This document shows, in pieces, positions 37,014 through 45,612 of a DNA stretch of 64,000 bases. The stretch comes from Sphingorhabdus lutea (lineage in GTDB: Bacteria > Pseudomonadota > Alphaproteobacteria > Sphingomonadales > Sphingomonadaceae). Numbering within the stretch: position 1 is the stretch's first letter; each line of letters opens with the position of its first letter. The translations under genes and the position numbers were made by a program. The notes under the pieces are model-generated. The model had not been told where the DNA came from and ran no database searches. It saw nothing but the letters and a program-made list of their open reading frames with translations. Location: NCBI RefSeq assembly GCF_001889025.1, contig NZ_CP018154.1, positions 486,001 through 550,000 on the forward strand. The letters run 5' to 3'.

Positions 37014-38813
37014 ATGTTGATGCAAACCCACGAAGCCCGCCTATCCGCCCTACGTGAAGAATTGAAAAGGCGCGGGATAAGCGGATTTATCATTCCCATT
37101 TGCGATGAACATATGAGCGAATATGTCGGCGAATATGCCCAGCGCCTTGGCTGGTTAACCGGTTTTGGTGGCAGTGCAGGCAGCGCGATTGTCATGATAA
37201 ATAAGGCCGCTATTTTCACCGATGGGCGCTATACGGTGCAGGTGCGTGACCAAGTGGACGGAAAATTATTTGATTATGTCGCCGTGCATGAGGTCAGCAT
37301 GATTAAATGGATAGCCAAAAATGCACAGGCGGGCGAGAAAATTGGATATGATGCGTGGCTGCATACAAATGCGTGGGTAAAACAGGCCGAGGCCGCAGCG
37401 GCGAAGGCGGGCGCGTCCATGGTTGCGGTGGATATGAACCCTATTGATGCCATATGGGCCGACCAACCCGCGCGTTCAGACGCAAAATTGCAGGTGCATG
37501 AAAATATATATTCGGGCAAGGATAGCGAGGAAAAACGCGCCGAAATGGCGGCTTATTTAACCGCAAAGGGCGCAGATGGCGCAGTGATTGCGGCATTGGA
37601 TTCGGTGGCATGGATATTTAATATTCGCGGCGAAGATGTGTCAAACACCCCCGTTCCCTTGGCATTCACACTTTTAAATAATGACGGCAGTGCCACATTA
37701 TTTGTCGCGCCGGAAAAAATCACGCCAGAGGTGCAGCGCCATTTGGGAAATCAGGTGTCGATACGCGGATATGATGAGCTGGCCCAGCAATTGGGTCAAT
37801 TATCGGGCAAGGTGATTGCGGTTGATCCAGAGCGCAGCGTTGCTGCAATTGAGCAGGCACTTATCGCAGGCGGCGCAAAAATCATGCCGTTACGCGATCC
37901 CTCCATCTTGCCAAAAGCGGTTAAAAACCCCGTGGAGCAACAGGGCGCACGCAATGCCCATATTCGTGATGGGGCGGCGGTGACCCGTTTCCTTAAATGG
38001 TGCACGCAGGAGTTGGTGAAGGGCGGACAGGATGAGCTTTCTGCCGCCGCCAAATTACGCGAATTTCGTGATGCCACAGGCGTTCTTAAAGATATAAGCT
38101 TTCGGACAATTTCGGCCGCCGGACCGCATGGTGCATTATGCCATTATTCGGTTGATGAAGATACGAATTTGGCAATTGAGGAGGGGCAATTATATTTGGT
38201 GGATAGTGGCGGCCAATATTTGGACGGCACGACAGACATTACCCGCGTTATCGCCGTGGGCACGCCAAGCGCCGAAATGGTGAAACGCTATACTCAGGTA
38301 TTAAAAGGACATATCGCCCTTGCCATGGCGCGTTTTCCAAAGGGGACAAGCGGAGCACAATTGGATGTATTGGCGCGGCAATATTTATGGGCGGACGGCG
38401 TGGATTATGCCCATGGAACGGGGCATGGCGTGGGCAGTTATTTGGCGGTACATGAAGGGCCGCAGCGCATATCAAAGGCCGCAGGACCGCAAGCAGGAAC
38501 GGATGAGCCATTGCAAGTGGGCATGATATTATCCAATGAACCAGGATATTATAAAGAAGGCGGCTTTGGCATCCGTATTGAAAATCTTGTGCTTGTCAAA
38601 AATGCCGATATTGAGGGCGCAGAGGGCGCATATATGGAGTTTGAAAATCTGACCTGGGCACCATTGGAACCATGTTTAATTGATGCGGACATGTTGACCA
38701 AAGCGGAGCGTGATTGGGTCAATGAATATCATGCCAAAACCTATGCCCTTATCGGCCCACAATTGGAAGATACGGATAGGAAATGGTTGGCCGATATGTG
38801 CCGCGCCATTTAA
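37014..38813 (+). CDS. Aminopeptidase P family (M24B) Xaa-Pro aminopeptidase
   Basis: The 599-residue cytoplasmic enzyme has two creatinase-like N-terminal domains (1-310) and the M24 metallopeptidase domain with metal ligands in DSGGQYLDGTTDITR, HGTGHGVGSYL, SNEPGYYKEGGFGIRIEN and the glutamate of LTWAPLEP. It removes N-terminal residues before proline. The length and the three-domain layout match the long eukaryote-like XPNPEP1 form found in Alphaproteobacteria. ATG 37014 or 37020 is favoured over TTG 37002. A hairpin terminator follows. Confidence 0.93.
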   Translation: MLMQTHEARLSALREELKRRGISGFIIPICDEHMSEYVGEYAQRLGWLTGFGGSAGSAIVMINKAAIFTDGRYTVQVRDQVDGKLFDYVAVHEVSMIKWIAKNAQAGEKIGYDAWLHTNAWVKQAEAAAAKAGASMVAVDMNPIDAIWADQPARSDAKLQVHENIYSGKDSEEKRAEMAAYLTAKGADGAVIAALDSVAWIFNIRGEDVSNTPVPLAFTLLNNDGSATLFVAPEKITPEVQRHLGNQVSIRGYDELAQQLGQLSGKVIAVDPERSVAAIEQALIAGGAKIMPLRDPSILPKAVKNPVEQQGARNAHIRDGAAVTRFLKWCTQELVKGGQDELSAAAKLREFRDATGVLKDISFRTISAAGPHGALCHYSVDEDTNLAIEEGQLYLVDSGGQYLDGTTDITRVIAVGTPSAEMVKRYTQVLKGHIALAMARFPKGTSGAQLDVLARQYLWADGVDYAHGTGHGVGSYLAVHEGPQRISKAAGPQAGTDEPLQVGMILSNEPGYYKEGGFGIRIENLVLVKNADIEGAEGAYMEFENLTWAPLEPCLIDADMLTKAERDWVNEYHAKTYALIGPQLEDTDRKWLADMCRAI

Positions 38814-38815
38814 TG

Positions 38816-38852
38816 ATAATGGGCGGGTTATATTCGCCCATTATTTATTTTA
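38816..38852. terminator. Rho-independent terminator, probably bidirectional
   Basis: ATAATGGGCG and CGCCCATTAT are perfect 10-bp arms around a 9-base loop, followed by TTATTTTATT. It sits 2 bases after the aminopeptidase P stop codon, facing the convergent gene that ends at 38857. Confidence 0.8.
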
Positions 38853-38856
38853 TTGT

Positions 38857-40263
38857 TTAATAATTTTGCTGGGTGGCGATAGCGCGTTGTCCCAATGTGC
38901 CATAATTGCATGGCCCTTTGTCAAGACGCAGGGGCGCCATTTTTGTACAAGCGGGCGTGCTTTCCAAACCCACAATATGGGCAAAATTGGTAAAGCCCGC
39001 TTCGCCTTTTAGTGTATCGCAAGCGGGCCAATAATATCGTAAATCCGCCGCAATCATCGGGACAATAAATCGTTGCGGGCCATATTCCATGGCCTTTATC
39101 GCGGTGATTGGCATGGCCAGATCAATTTTCAATCGATATTGGGCATTGGCTTTAATTACCGGTATTTCATATTTTTCGCCATTTAACTCATCATGGTGAA
39201 ATGATGCTAAAATTTGCTCATGCCCTTCATCGGCCTGACCAAATAATATACGCAACATGGCCGAATCGCTTTGTAAATCACCCTGATTATCAATGATAAT
39301 TTCCCCGGACAGACGCAAAGAAGTTAGGGTGAGCAATGCCTTTTCGGGTTGAAAATGGGCATTAAGCCATGGCCTTTGCCCCATGCTGGGCGGATTTGCG
39401 GGGCCAAAAAATGGCGTTATTTCGGGCTTTGTCGCCGTGTTTTCATTGGCAATAGCATCTGTGCTTGGCGGCGCATCGGTCTTTGCTGTTTTGGTATTTT
39501 TGGCTTGGGATTTTGTGTTTTTAAGCGGCGATATTTTTACATCGTCTAAATCAGGCTTGGTTGCGCGGCGCGAAATCAAGAAACGATAGGCCGCAAATCC
39601 AATGACCAATAATAATAACGCCAATCCGCCATATATAAATGGCTGTATATCGGCATTTTCTGCCGAATTTATGTTGTTGTTCACGCTGTTAGCAATGCCA
39701 TTTATTCCATTATTATTGGCGATGTCACCTGGCGAAATTGCGCCAATATTTTCACTATTTTGCCTGTTACCTGTAATTTTGCTTGTCGCGATATCTTCAT
39801 TTATAGCCCCTGCATTGGGGTCTGTATTACCAGCCGTTTTTACGGATTGTTCATCCTTTGCGATGTTATTATTAATTTGCGTGTTGGGCGATTTAGGCAG
39901 GTTTTTTTGCCTTACATCCGCCCGAACAGGTGGTGTTGCCCCGTTTAACGGCGCGGATGGACCGCGCTCTATTTCATTATTTTGGGTTGGTGCTGGGATA
40001 TTATTTTTGGATGTGGGGGCAGGGCGGTCGGCAATATCTGCATCGACATCCACAGGGCCGCGTGGGCCAACAATTTGCGGTGTCTTTACCTGTATCACGG
40101 GCGCGGGGGCGGATTTTTGATTGTCGCTATTTTCCTGCTGCGGGGGCGGATTTGTTGTTTGCGCCCATGCCATTTGGGGCGCGGATAGCATCAATATGCC
40201 ATATGCCATGGCGCATAAAAATGACTTTGGCAGACCGCCATTTTTGGAAAATATTGCTCTCAT
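38857..40263 (-). CDS. Secreted/membrane-anchored protein with Asn/Pro-rich linker, unknown function
   Basis: The 468-residue protein has a signal peptide (SFLCAMAYGILMLSAPQMAWAQ end near 35), a disordered Asn/Pro/Asp-rich region from 36 to about 208, one transmembrane helix (about 209-229, YGGLALLLLVIGFAAYRFL), a basic/Ala-Lys linker and a C-terminal beta-rich domain (about 290-468) with four Cys-containing positions. I recognise no family for the C-terminal domain. Topology by inspection: long periplasmic linker, cytoplasmic C-terminal domain. Low-complexity codons AAT/AAC dominate the linker. Confidence 0.75.
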   Translation of the reverse strand: MRAIFSKNGGLPKSFLCAMAYGILMLSAPQMAWAQTTNPPPQQENSDNQKSAPAPVIQVKTPQIVGPRGPVDVDADIADRPAPTSKNNIPAPTQNNEIERGPSAPLNGATPPVRADVRQKNLPKSPNTQINNNIAKDEQSVKTAGNTDPNAGAINEDIATSKITGNRQNSENIGAISPGDIANNNGINGIANSVNNNINSAENADIQPFIYGGLALLLLVIGFAAYRFLISRRATKPDLDDVKISPLKNTKSQAKNTKTAKTDAPPSTDAIANENTATKPEITPFFGPANPPSMGQRPWLNAHFQPEKALLTLTSLRLSGEIIIDNQGDLQSDSAMLRILFGQADEGHEQILASFHHDELNGEKYEIPVIKANAQYRLKIDLAMPITAIKAMEYGPQRFIVPMIAADLRYYWPACDTLKGEAGFTNFAHIVGLESTPACTKMAPLRLDKGPCNYGTLGQRAIATQQNY

Positions 40264-40388
40264 CTTGTGCTGCCTTGGCCTAAAAAATGTGAATTATTGC
40301 TGAATATTCAACCAATGATGCGCGCTTTAACCTTACTATCATTATATTGACAAGTCTGATTGAAAAATCATTCGAACCATCCTATTTA

Positions 40389-40868
40389 ATGGCTATGACA
40401 AATATGATAGAAAATGATCCGTTAAACCCGAAATTTTTGGGACAAAATAGCAGTCTTCCCCAAAATCCTGAAGCAGCGATTTTGGATTATGTGCCAAATC
40501 CTCGTCCAAATAGCCTATATTTGACCCGATTTGTTGCGCCGGAATTTACATCGCTTTGCCCCGTGACAGCGCAGCCAGATTTTGCCCATTTGGTCATTGA
40601 TTATGCGCCGCAAGAAACCATTGTTGAATCAAAATCATTAAAATTATTTTTGGGGTCATTTCGTAATCATGCGGCATTTCACGAAGATTGCACCGTGGGC
40701 ATTGGTGAACGTTTATTTAATGAGATGAAGCCAAAATGGCTGCGTATTGGGGGATATTGGTATCCGCGCGGGGGAATTCCCATTGATATTTTTTGGCAAT
40801 CTGGCGAACCGCCAAAGGGGCTTTGGGTGCCGGATCAAGGGGTTGCCTCCTATCGCGGTCGGGGATGA
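40389..40868 (+). CDS. queF: NADPH-dependent 7-cyano-7-deazaguanine reductase (short type)
   Basis: The 159-residue enzyme reduces preQ0 to preQ1 in queuosine synthesis. The nucleophilic Cys57 lies in [15 protein letters not shown] and the NADPH-binding block is [20 protein letters not shown] (cited in full at 20 residues). Length matches the unimodular Bacillus type. The start is at ATG 40389 or 40395; neither has a clear SD. An upstream TTG at 40347 would add 14 residues and is less likely. No other queuosine genes are in the window. Confidence 0.93.
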   Translation: MAMTNMIENDPLNPKFLGQNSSLPQNPEAAILDYVPNPRPNSLYLTRFVAPEFTSLCPVTAQPDFAHLVIDYAPQETIVESKSLKLFLGSFRNHAAFHEDCTVGIGERLFNEMKPKWLRIGGYWYPRGGIPIDIFWQSGEPPKGLWVPDQGVASYRGRG

Positions 40869-40946
40869 TTGAGGTAATATATTTTATTTGCAGATAAAAA
40901 ATTTAATGACTTATTTTTTTAACGTTTCTTATTTACAAGCAGGTCA

Positions 40947-41351
40947 ATGAACAAAACAACGCTTTCGCATCCCATCTCCATTTTGCCTCATGATATTGAT
41001 TTTATGGGCCATGTGAATAATGCCAATTACCTAAAATGGGTGCAGGAGGCTGTCATTGCCCATTGGCAAAAATTCGCGCCAAAGGAAGCGGTGGCCGCGC
41101 ATTTATGGATTGCGTTAAAACATGAAATTACATATCGGCGCCCAGCATTTTTGGATGATAATGTGGTGGCCGAGGTGGTGTTGAAAAAGGTACATGGTGC
41201 GCGCGCCTTTTACGAAACCGTTATTCAACGCGGCGAAGAAGTATTGGCAGAAATCACCTCTAGCTGGTGCTGCGTGGATGCCGATACGCATCGCCCGACC
41301 CGCATTGCGCGGGAAATTAGCGATATGTTTTTCGGCAAGGCTGATAAATAA
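40947..41351 (+). CDS. Acyl-CoA thioesterase, 4HBT hotdog family (second paralogue)
   Basis: The 134-residue protein has the block HDIDFMGHVNNANYLKWVQE (about 14-33) and HLWIALKHEITYRRPAFLDD, the same plan as the protein at 34033. It is expected to hydrolyse acyl-CoA thioesters in the cytoplasm. It is equal in length to its paralogue, with the same spacing of HVNN and the later EITYR/EIDYR strand. It lies 78 bases after queF on the same strand; the two need not share a transcript. Confidence 0.88.
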   Translation: MNKTTLSHPISILPHDIDFMGHVNNANYLKWVQEAVIAHWQKFAPKEAVAAHLWIALKHEITYRRPAFLDDNVVAEVVLKKVHGARAFYETVIQRGEEVLAEITSSWCCVDADTHRPTRIAREISDMFFGKADK

Positions 41352-41520
41352 TCACGCTTAATCGGTGAGGTTATTGAATATTAACCAATAATCGGCACAA
41401 CTTGTTACATCATGTAAAATATATATTTCCTCGGTCCAAATAGGCCATCATGGAGCGAACCAATAATTCGCTGGCGAAGGCCATTTAAGAGACCATTTAA
41501 GGGGCTGGGGGAAAATAATA

Positions 41521-42024
41521 ATGAAAATAATAAAATCAGCAATAATGATAACGGGTCTTTGCATGGCAGCAACGCCGGCCTTTGCTGCACAGGAAAGCGG
41601 CAATGCGGGCGCTGAGGTGATTAACCCGATAAGCGTAACTGCCGCAAATGACATTAGTTTTGGCACATTTGTCGCCAATACGGCAAGTGTTGGCTATGTT
41701 ACCATTGAACCGGAAAATATCCGTTCGCAATGCAGTGTTGCATCATGCACCGGATTGTTCAGCCCCAGCACATTTAATGTGACGGGTGAGCCGGGACAGG
41801 CCGTTAATGTGTCGCATATTGGTGATTCATTAAATCCCGTGACATTTCAATTAACCGATGGAACCAATATCATTACCTTTGGTTTAATCCTGCACACGCC
41901 AGTTTTAACATTGGATGCGGCGGGCGCGGGTAGTTTTAATATTGGCGCACGTTTGCGCATTCCTGCCAATACTCCAGCAGGTAATTATTCGGGAAATTAT
42001 TGGGTGCAGGTTGAATATCAATAA
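41521..42024 (+). CDS. DUF4402 secreted beta-rich protein
   Basis: The 167-residue protein has a signal peptide (KIIKSAIMITGLCMAATPAFA, cut at about 22). The mature part starts with AEVINPISVTAANDISFGTF and ends GNYSGNYWVQVEYQ, both characteristic of DUF4402, an all-beta domain met in fimbrial or surface proteins. It has one Cys pair (SQCSVASC). No chaperone or usher gene is near, so a pilus role is unsupported. The ATG is preceded by GGGGCTGGGGGAAAATAATA. Confidence 0.85.
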   Translation: MKIIKSAIMITGLCMAATPAFAAQESGNAGAEVINPISVTAANDISFGTFVANTASVGYVTIEPENIRSQCSVASCTGLFSPSTFNVTGEPGQAVNVSHIGDSLNPVTFQLTDGTNIITFGLILHTPVLTLDAAGAGSFNIGARLRIPANTPAGNYSGNYWVQVEYQ

Positions 42025-42062
42025 TTAAATATATGGTAATATAAGGGGGAGGTGCGGCAATT

Positions 42063-43670
42063 TTACCGCATTAACCCCCCCATGATACCGCGCACAAATC
42101 GGCCAAGGCCAGGAAAGCCGATTGATTTGCCGATTTCGGTGCCAATGGTGCCGGCCACCGCACTGGCGGCGGATTTGGTGGGTGATGCGCTTGACTTTTT
42201 ACCCGTCATTTTACGGGCAATCATTGTTCCGGCGGATGCTGCGGCCGCGCCCATGGCCGCCTTGCCCGCTTTTTCCCAAATGCTTTGCGTGACACGCGGT
42301 TGTTTGCGCACTTCTTCTACGCCCTGTTCTGCCACTTGTTCGGCCACGGCGGCGGCATCTGCGGATTTTTGCGCCAATATTTCTGCCGCAGATTCGCGGT
42401 CAACTTCATTGTCATATTTATCGCCATAGGGGGAGATTGATTGGATAATCGCCCGTTCTTTTTTATCCAACACGCCGACACGCGCACGGGGCGGTTTTAT
42501 CAATGTGCGCTGAACAATGGAGGGTGCACCATCGGCCATCAAAGTGGAGACAAGCGCCTCGCCCACTTTTAATTCAGTAATTGCCTGCGCCACATCCAAA
42601 TCGGGGTTGATGCGGAATGTATCGGCGGCGGCCTTTATCGCCTTTTGATCGCGTGGGGTAAAGGCGCGCAGGGCATGTTGAATTCGGTTGCCCAATTGTC
42701 CGGCCACATCTTCGGGAATATCAATGGGGTTTTGGGTGATGAAATATACGCCCACACCCTTTGATCGGATTAAACGCACAACCTGTTCTACTTTATTTAA
42801 CAATGCCTTTGGCGCGTCATCGAACAATAAATGCGCCTCATCAAAGAAAAATACCAATTTTGGTTTTTCCGGATCGCCCATTTCGGGCAGGCTTTCAAAT
42901 AGTTCGGACAACATCCATAATAGGAAGGTGGAATATAATTTCGGGCTGGCCATCAACTTATCGGCGGCCAAAATGTTAATTGTGCCGCGTCCTTTTTCAT
43001 CAATGCTGATAAAATCGTCAATTTCCAATGCGGGTTCGCCAAAAAACTTCGCCCCGCCCTGTGTGTCCAATGTTAATAATTGACGTTGAATTGCGCCGAC
43101 GCTTGCCTTGGTCACATTGCCATATTTGGTGGACAGGGTGGAGGCATTTTCGCTGCACCACACCAGCATTGCCTGTAAATCGGCAAGGTTGAGCAGCAAC
43201 ATGCCCTCTTCATCGGCGGCGCGAAAGGCGATGTTTAACACGCCTTCTTGTGTTTCATTAAGGTCAAGCAAACGGGCCAATAATAAAGGGCCCATTTCGG
43301 AAACCGTGGTGCGAATGGGGTGGCCTTGTTCGCCAAATAAATCCCAAAATACCACCGGATTATCGGCATAGCTATAATCATCATAGCCAATTTCCTTGGC
43401 CCGATTGGTAAAGGGTATATGCAATTTTCCTGTGGGTGAGCCGGCCATGGCCATGCCCGCTAAATCACCCTTTACATCGGCCATAAATACCGGAACACCG
43501 ACGGCGGAAAAGCTTTCGGCCAAACCCTGTAATGTCACGGTTTTACCCGTGCCAGTGGCGCCGGCAATTAAACCATGACGATTGGCGCGTTTCAGGTTCA
43601 AAAATTGCTTTTCGCCGCCGTCTTTTCCCAAAGGTGCAAGACCAATGAATAAGCCATTATTTTCGTCCAT
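42063..43670 (-). CDS. HerA-like ATPase, DUF853 (YjgR family)
   Basis: The 535-residue cytoplasmic protein has a Walker A motif GATGTGKTV (about 33-41) and a Walker [13 protein letters not shown] (about 280), with [30 protein letters not shown] matching the DUF853 helicase-like core (named in parts). The C-terminus is Ala/Gly-rich and hydrophobic ([16 protein letters not shown]). Biological role is not established for the family. The ATG at 43670 has GGAG 9 bases upstream; a TTG five codons earlier is less likely. It is convergent with the DUF4402 gene. Confidence 0.9.
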   Translation of the reverse strand: MDENNGLFIGLAPLGKDGGEKQFLNLKRANRHGLIAGATGTGKTVTLQGLAESFSAVGVPVFMADVKGDLAGMAMAGSPTGKLHIPFTNRAKEIGYDDYSYADNPVVFWDLFGEQGHPIRTTVSEMGPLLLARLLDLNETQEGVLNIAFRAADEEGMLLLNLADLQAMLVWCSENASTLSTKYGNVTKASVGAIQRQLLTLDTQGGAKFFGEPALEIDDFISIDEKGRGTINILAADKLMASPKLYSTFLLWMLSELFESLPEMGDPEKPKLVFFFDEAHLLFDDAPKALLNKVEQVVRLIRSKGVGVYFITQNPIDIPEDVAGQLGNRIQHALRAFTPRDQKAIKAAADTFRINPDLDVAQAITELKVGEALVSTLMADGAPSIVQRTLIKPPRARVGVLDKKERAIIQSISPYGDKYDNEVDRESAAEILAQKSADAAAVAEQVAEQGVEEVRKQPRVTQSIWEKAGKAAMGAAAASAGTMIARKMTGKKSSASPTKSAASAVAGTIGTEIGKSIGFPGLGRFVRGIMGGLMR

Positions 43671-43853
43671 GAAGAAACGCTCCAATTGATTAAATTATTT
43701 AATATCTTTTTGACGCATGACCCCCGCCGCGTCAAGCAGCGCAATATATATAATTGTAAACTATAACTGCTTGCGGCGCATCTTAAGCATTTATTAACCA
43801 GTTTTGTTCAATTCTTAATATATTAAGAAATAATTTAAATATGATAGAGGAAT

Positions 43854-44969
43854 ATGACGGTGCAAAAAAATATAATGTCGCGATATGTAAAGGTCGCTTG
43901 CTTGTCATTTTTAATCACTGCTTGCGCTGCCATTCCCAATAATGCGCCGGTTCAAAATCGCCCTGTGGGCAAGCCCGTCACTCAATTGCCGCCGCCGCCA
44001 AATTCGGCGCATCAAAATGGCTCGCAAAGCAGCCATAAGGGCCAAAGCAATGCGCAAAATTTGCAGCAGGAAATATTTGATTTATGGCGCGTATTTCCGG
44101 GTAAAACCGGTATTTCGGTGCATAGTTTGGACGAAGGTTGGACCGTGGGGCAAAGATTGGACGATTTATTCCCCCAACAAAGCGTTTCAAAATTATGGGT
44201 GGCAATGACCATATTGGATCAGGTTGATCGCGGTAAATTACGGTTAGATGATGAGGTGGTGATTACCCGCAATGATTTGGCCGTTTTTTATCAACCCGTG
44301 CGGGATAAGGTGCTGCGCGAGGGAGAGGTGCGCGAAAGCGTGGCGTCTTTATTGGAACGCGCAATTACGCAAAGCGATAATACCGCCAATGATAGCTTGC
44401 TGCGCACGGCGGGCGGGCCAGAGGCGGTGCATGATTTTATTGCAAAACATCAATTGGGCGCCATTCGTTTTGGCCCGGGGGAACGTTTATTGCAAAGCGG
44501 GATTGCCGGTTTGACATGGAAACAGGAATATTCGATTGGCCGCAATTTTTATACCGCGCGGGCCAATTTATCCTATGATAAACGAAAGTCGGCATTGGAT
44601 AATTATCTGGCCGATCCGATTGATGGGGCAAGCCCGCGTGCGATAAGTTTGGCGCTTGCTAAATTATCGCGCGGGAAATTATTATCCTATGGTTCTTCAT
44701 CCTATTTGCTGGATTTATTAAACCGCGTGCGAAGCGGCCCAAATAGGTTGAAGGGCGGTGTGCCAAGTGGATGGAGCATTGGCCATAAAACCGGCACGGG
44801 TCAGGATTTGCCGCCAATTTCGACGGGATATAATGATGTGGGTATTTTGGTCGCGCCGGATGGCCGGCAATATATGGTGGCGGTGATGTTGGGTGATACG
44901 ACGGCGTCGATACCGGAACGGATGCAGTTGATGCAATCGGTGGTTCGGGCCATTGTGCGAAATCATTGA
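43854..44969 (+). CDS. Class A beta-lactamase-like serine hydrolase, lipoprotein
   Basis: The 371-residue protein has a lipobox (SFLITAC, Cys near 24) and a Pro/Ser/Gln-rich linker to about 70. The penicillin-recognising core has Ser110-x-x-Lys113 in QQSVSKLW, SDN in TQSDNTAND and KTG in GHKTGTG. An ExxLN-like ERLLQ is followed by an insertion of about 40 residues before the DGASPRA helix. It is therefore a serine acyltransferase/hydrolase of the class A fold, but the altered omega region makes true antibiotic hydrolysis uncertain. The final codons lie in a 32-bp tandem repeat. Confidence 0.88.
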   Translation: MTVQKNIMSRYVKVACLSFLITACAAIPNNAPVQNRPVGKPVTQLPPPPNSAHQNGSQSSHKGQSNAQNLQQEIFDLWRVFPGKTGISVHSLDEGWTVGQRLDDLFPQQSVSKLWVAMTILDQVDRGKLRLDDEVVITRNDLAVFYQPVRDKVLREGEVRESVASLLERAITQSDNTANDSLLRTAGGPEAVHDFIAKHQLGAIRFGPGERLLQSGIAGLTWKQEYSIGRNFYTARANLSYDKRKSALDNYLADPIDGASPRAISLALAKLSRGKLLSYGSSSYLLDLLNRVRSGPNRLKGGVPSGWSIGHKTGTGQDLPPISTGYNDVGILVAPDGRQYMVAVMLGDTTASIPERMQLMQSVVRAIVRNH

Positions 44970-45086
44970 GCACAACAACAAAGAAGCTGCGAAATCATTG
45001 AGCACAACAACAAAGAAGCTGCGAAATCATTGAGCACAACAACAACGAAGCTACGAAATCATTGAGCATAACAACAAAGAAGCTCA
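44959..45086. repeat. Four tandem copies of a 32-bp repeat
   Basis: Units begin at 44959, 44991, 45023 and 45055, each starting GAAATCATTGAGCACAACAA and ending AAGAAGCTGC. Units 1 and 2 are identical; 3 and 4 differ by two to three bases. A decayed fifth unit follows (AAAATCATAGTGCAGC). The first unit contains the last three codons and stop of the serine hydrolase gene, so the array duplicates the end of the gene outward. There are no spacers, so it is not CRISPR. Confidence 0.95.
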
Positions 45087-45103
45087 AAAAATCATAGTGC
45101 AGC

Positions 45104-45144
45104 AAAAAAGGGCCATATTGCGCGAACAATATGACCCCTTTTTT
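45104..45144. terminator. Bidirectional rho-independent terminator
   Basis: AAAAAAGGG, then CATATTG, a CGCGAA loop, CAATATG, and CCCCTTTTTT. It closes both the serine hydrolase gene (+) and the small lipoprotein gene (-), lying just past the tandem repeat. Confidence 0.9.
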
Positions 45145-45162
45145 AACTGGTAAAAGCAGCTA

Positions 45163-45384
45163 TTATTGAGCAGCTTCCTCGGTTACCGCCGCATCGGTAG
45201 TAGCTTCGGTTGAGGTCGCGCCCATTTCATTTGCGCTTACTTCTGCATTTTCAACTGCTTCAGCAGCAGGATCAGCAACTACTTCTTCGCTTACAGCTTC
45301 ATCGGTGGTTGCTTCTTCGGCGCCTGAACATGCGGCTACGGCCATTGAAGCACCAAGAATTAAAGCGACTGTAAATTTTTTCAT
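45163..45384 (-). CDS. Small acidic lipoprotein
   Basis: The 73-residue protein has a signal peptide with lipobox VAAC (Cys19, KKFTVALILGASMAVAAC), so it is lipid-anchored. The remaining 54 residues are almost only Ala, Glu, Thr, Val, Asp and Ser (EEATTDEAVSEEVV), strongly acidic and probably disordered. The SD is an AGGGGGATTCCCAC leader. Function is unknown. Confidence 0.85.
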   Translation of the reverse strand: MKKFTVALILGASMAVAACSGAEEATTDEAVSEEVVADPAAEAVENAEVSANEMGATSTEATTDAAVTEEAAQ

Positions 45385-45573
45385 GTGGGAATCCCCCTAA
45401 ATAATATTTAAAATATTCACACGAACAGATTGTTAGACCCGCTCCTGAGACTTAGATAAATAGTCCCTCGTCAAATTCAACGCAAATAGCTTTTGATAAT
45501 TTACCATGTTTTTTTGGCTGTTAAGGATAATATTTTAAAATTAGCGCTGCTGAAATTCCCTGAAATCAGGCAA

Positions 45574-45579
45574 TTGACA
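45574..45579 (+). promoter_or_regulatory. -35 element of the sahR-met operon promoter
   Basis: A perfect TTGACA stands 17 bases before TATATG at 45597-45602, giving a sigma-70 promoter. The -10 falls within the right arm of the operator. The transcript would start within about 10 bases of the regulator ATG at 45613, so the leader is very short. Confidence 0.6.
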
Positions 45580-45580
45580 G

Positions 45581-45602
45581 CATATAAAGATTTCTTTATA
45601 TG
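45581..45602. promoter_or_regulatory. SahR-type operator
   Basis: CATATAAAGA, TT, TCTTTATATG: two perfect 10-bp arms around two bases. This is the motif expected for SahR, the S-adenosylhomocysteine-sensing ArsR-family regulator of methionine genes. It overlaps the -10 region of the promoter, giving autoregulation and control of the whole met operon. Confidence 0.85.
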
Positions 45603-45612
45603 CGCTTGCAAT

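Noticed and set aside
41481..41500. Direct repeat CCATTTAAG twice before the DUF4402 gene
   Set aside because: Nine-base repeats at 12-base spacing are too short to call a binding site without a relative to compare.
42045..42079. A GC-rich hairpin at the junction of the DUF4402 and HerA-like genes
   Set aside because: The inner stem is only 5 bp (TGCGG/CCGCA), the outer pairs are not contiguous, and there is no T-tract; not called a terminator.
43854..44969. An acquired antibiotic resistance gene
   Set aside because: Codon use and setting match the neighbours, no mobile element is near, and the omega region is altered; treated as a chromosomal lipoprotein of the class A fold.
44959..45086. 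A CRISPR-like direct repeat array
   Set aside because: Units of 32 bases abut each other without any spacer; it is a simple tandem repeat.
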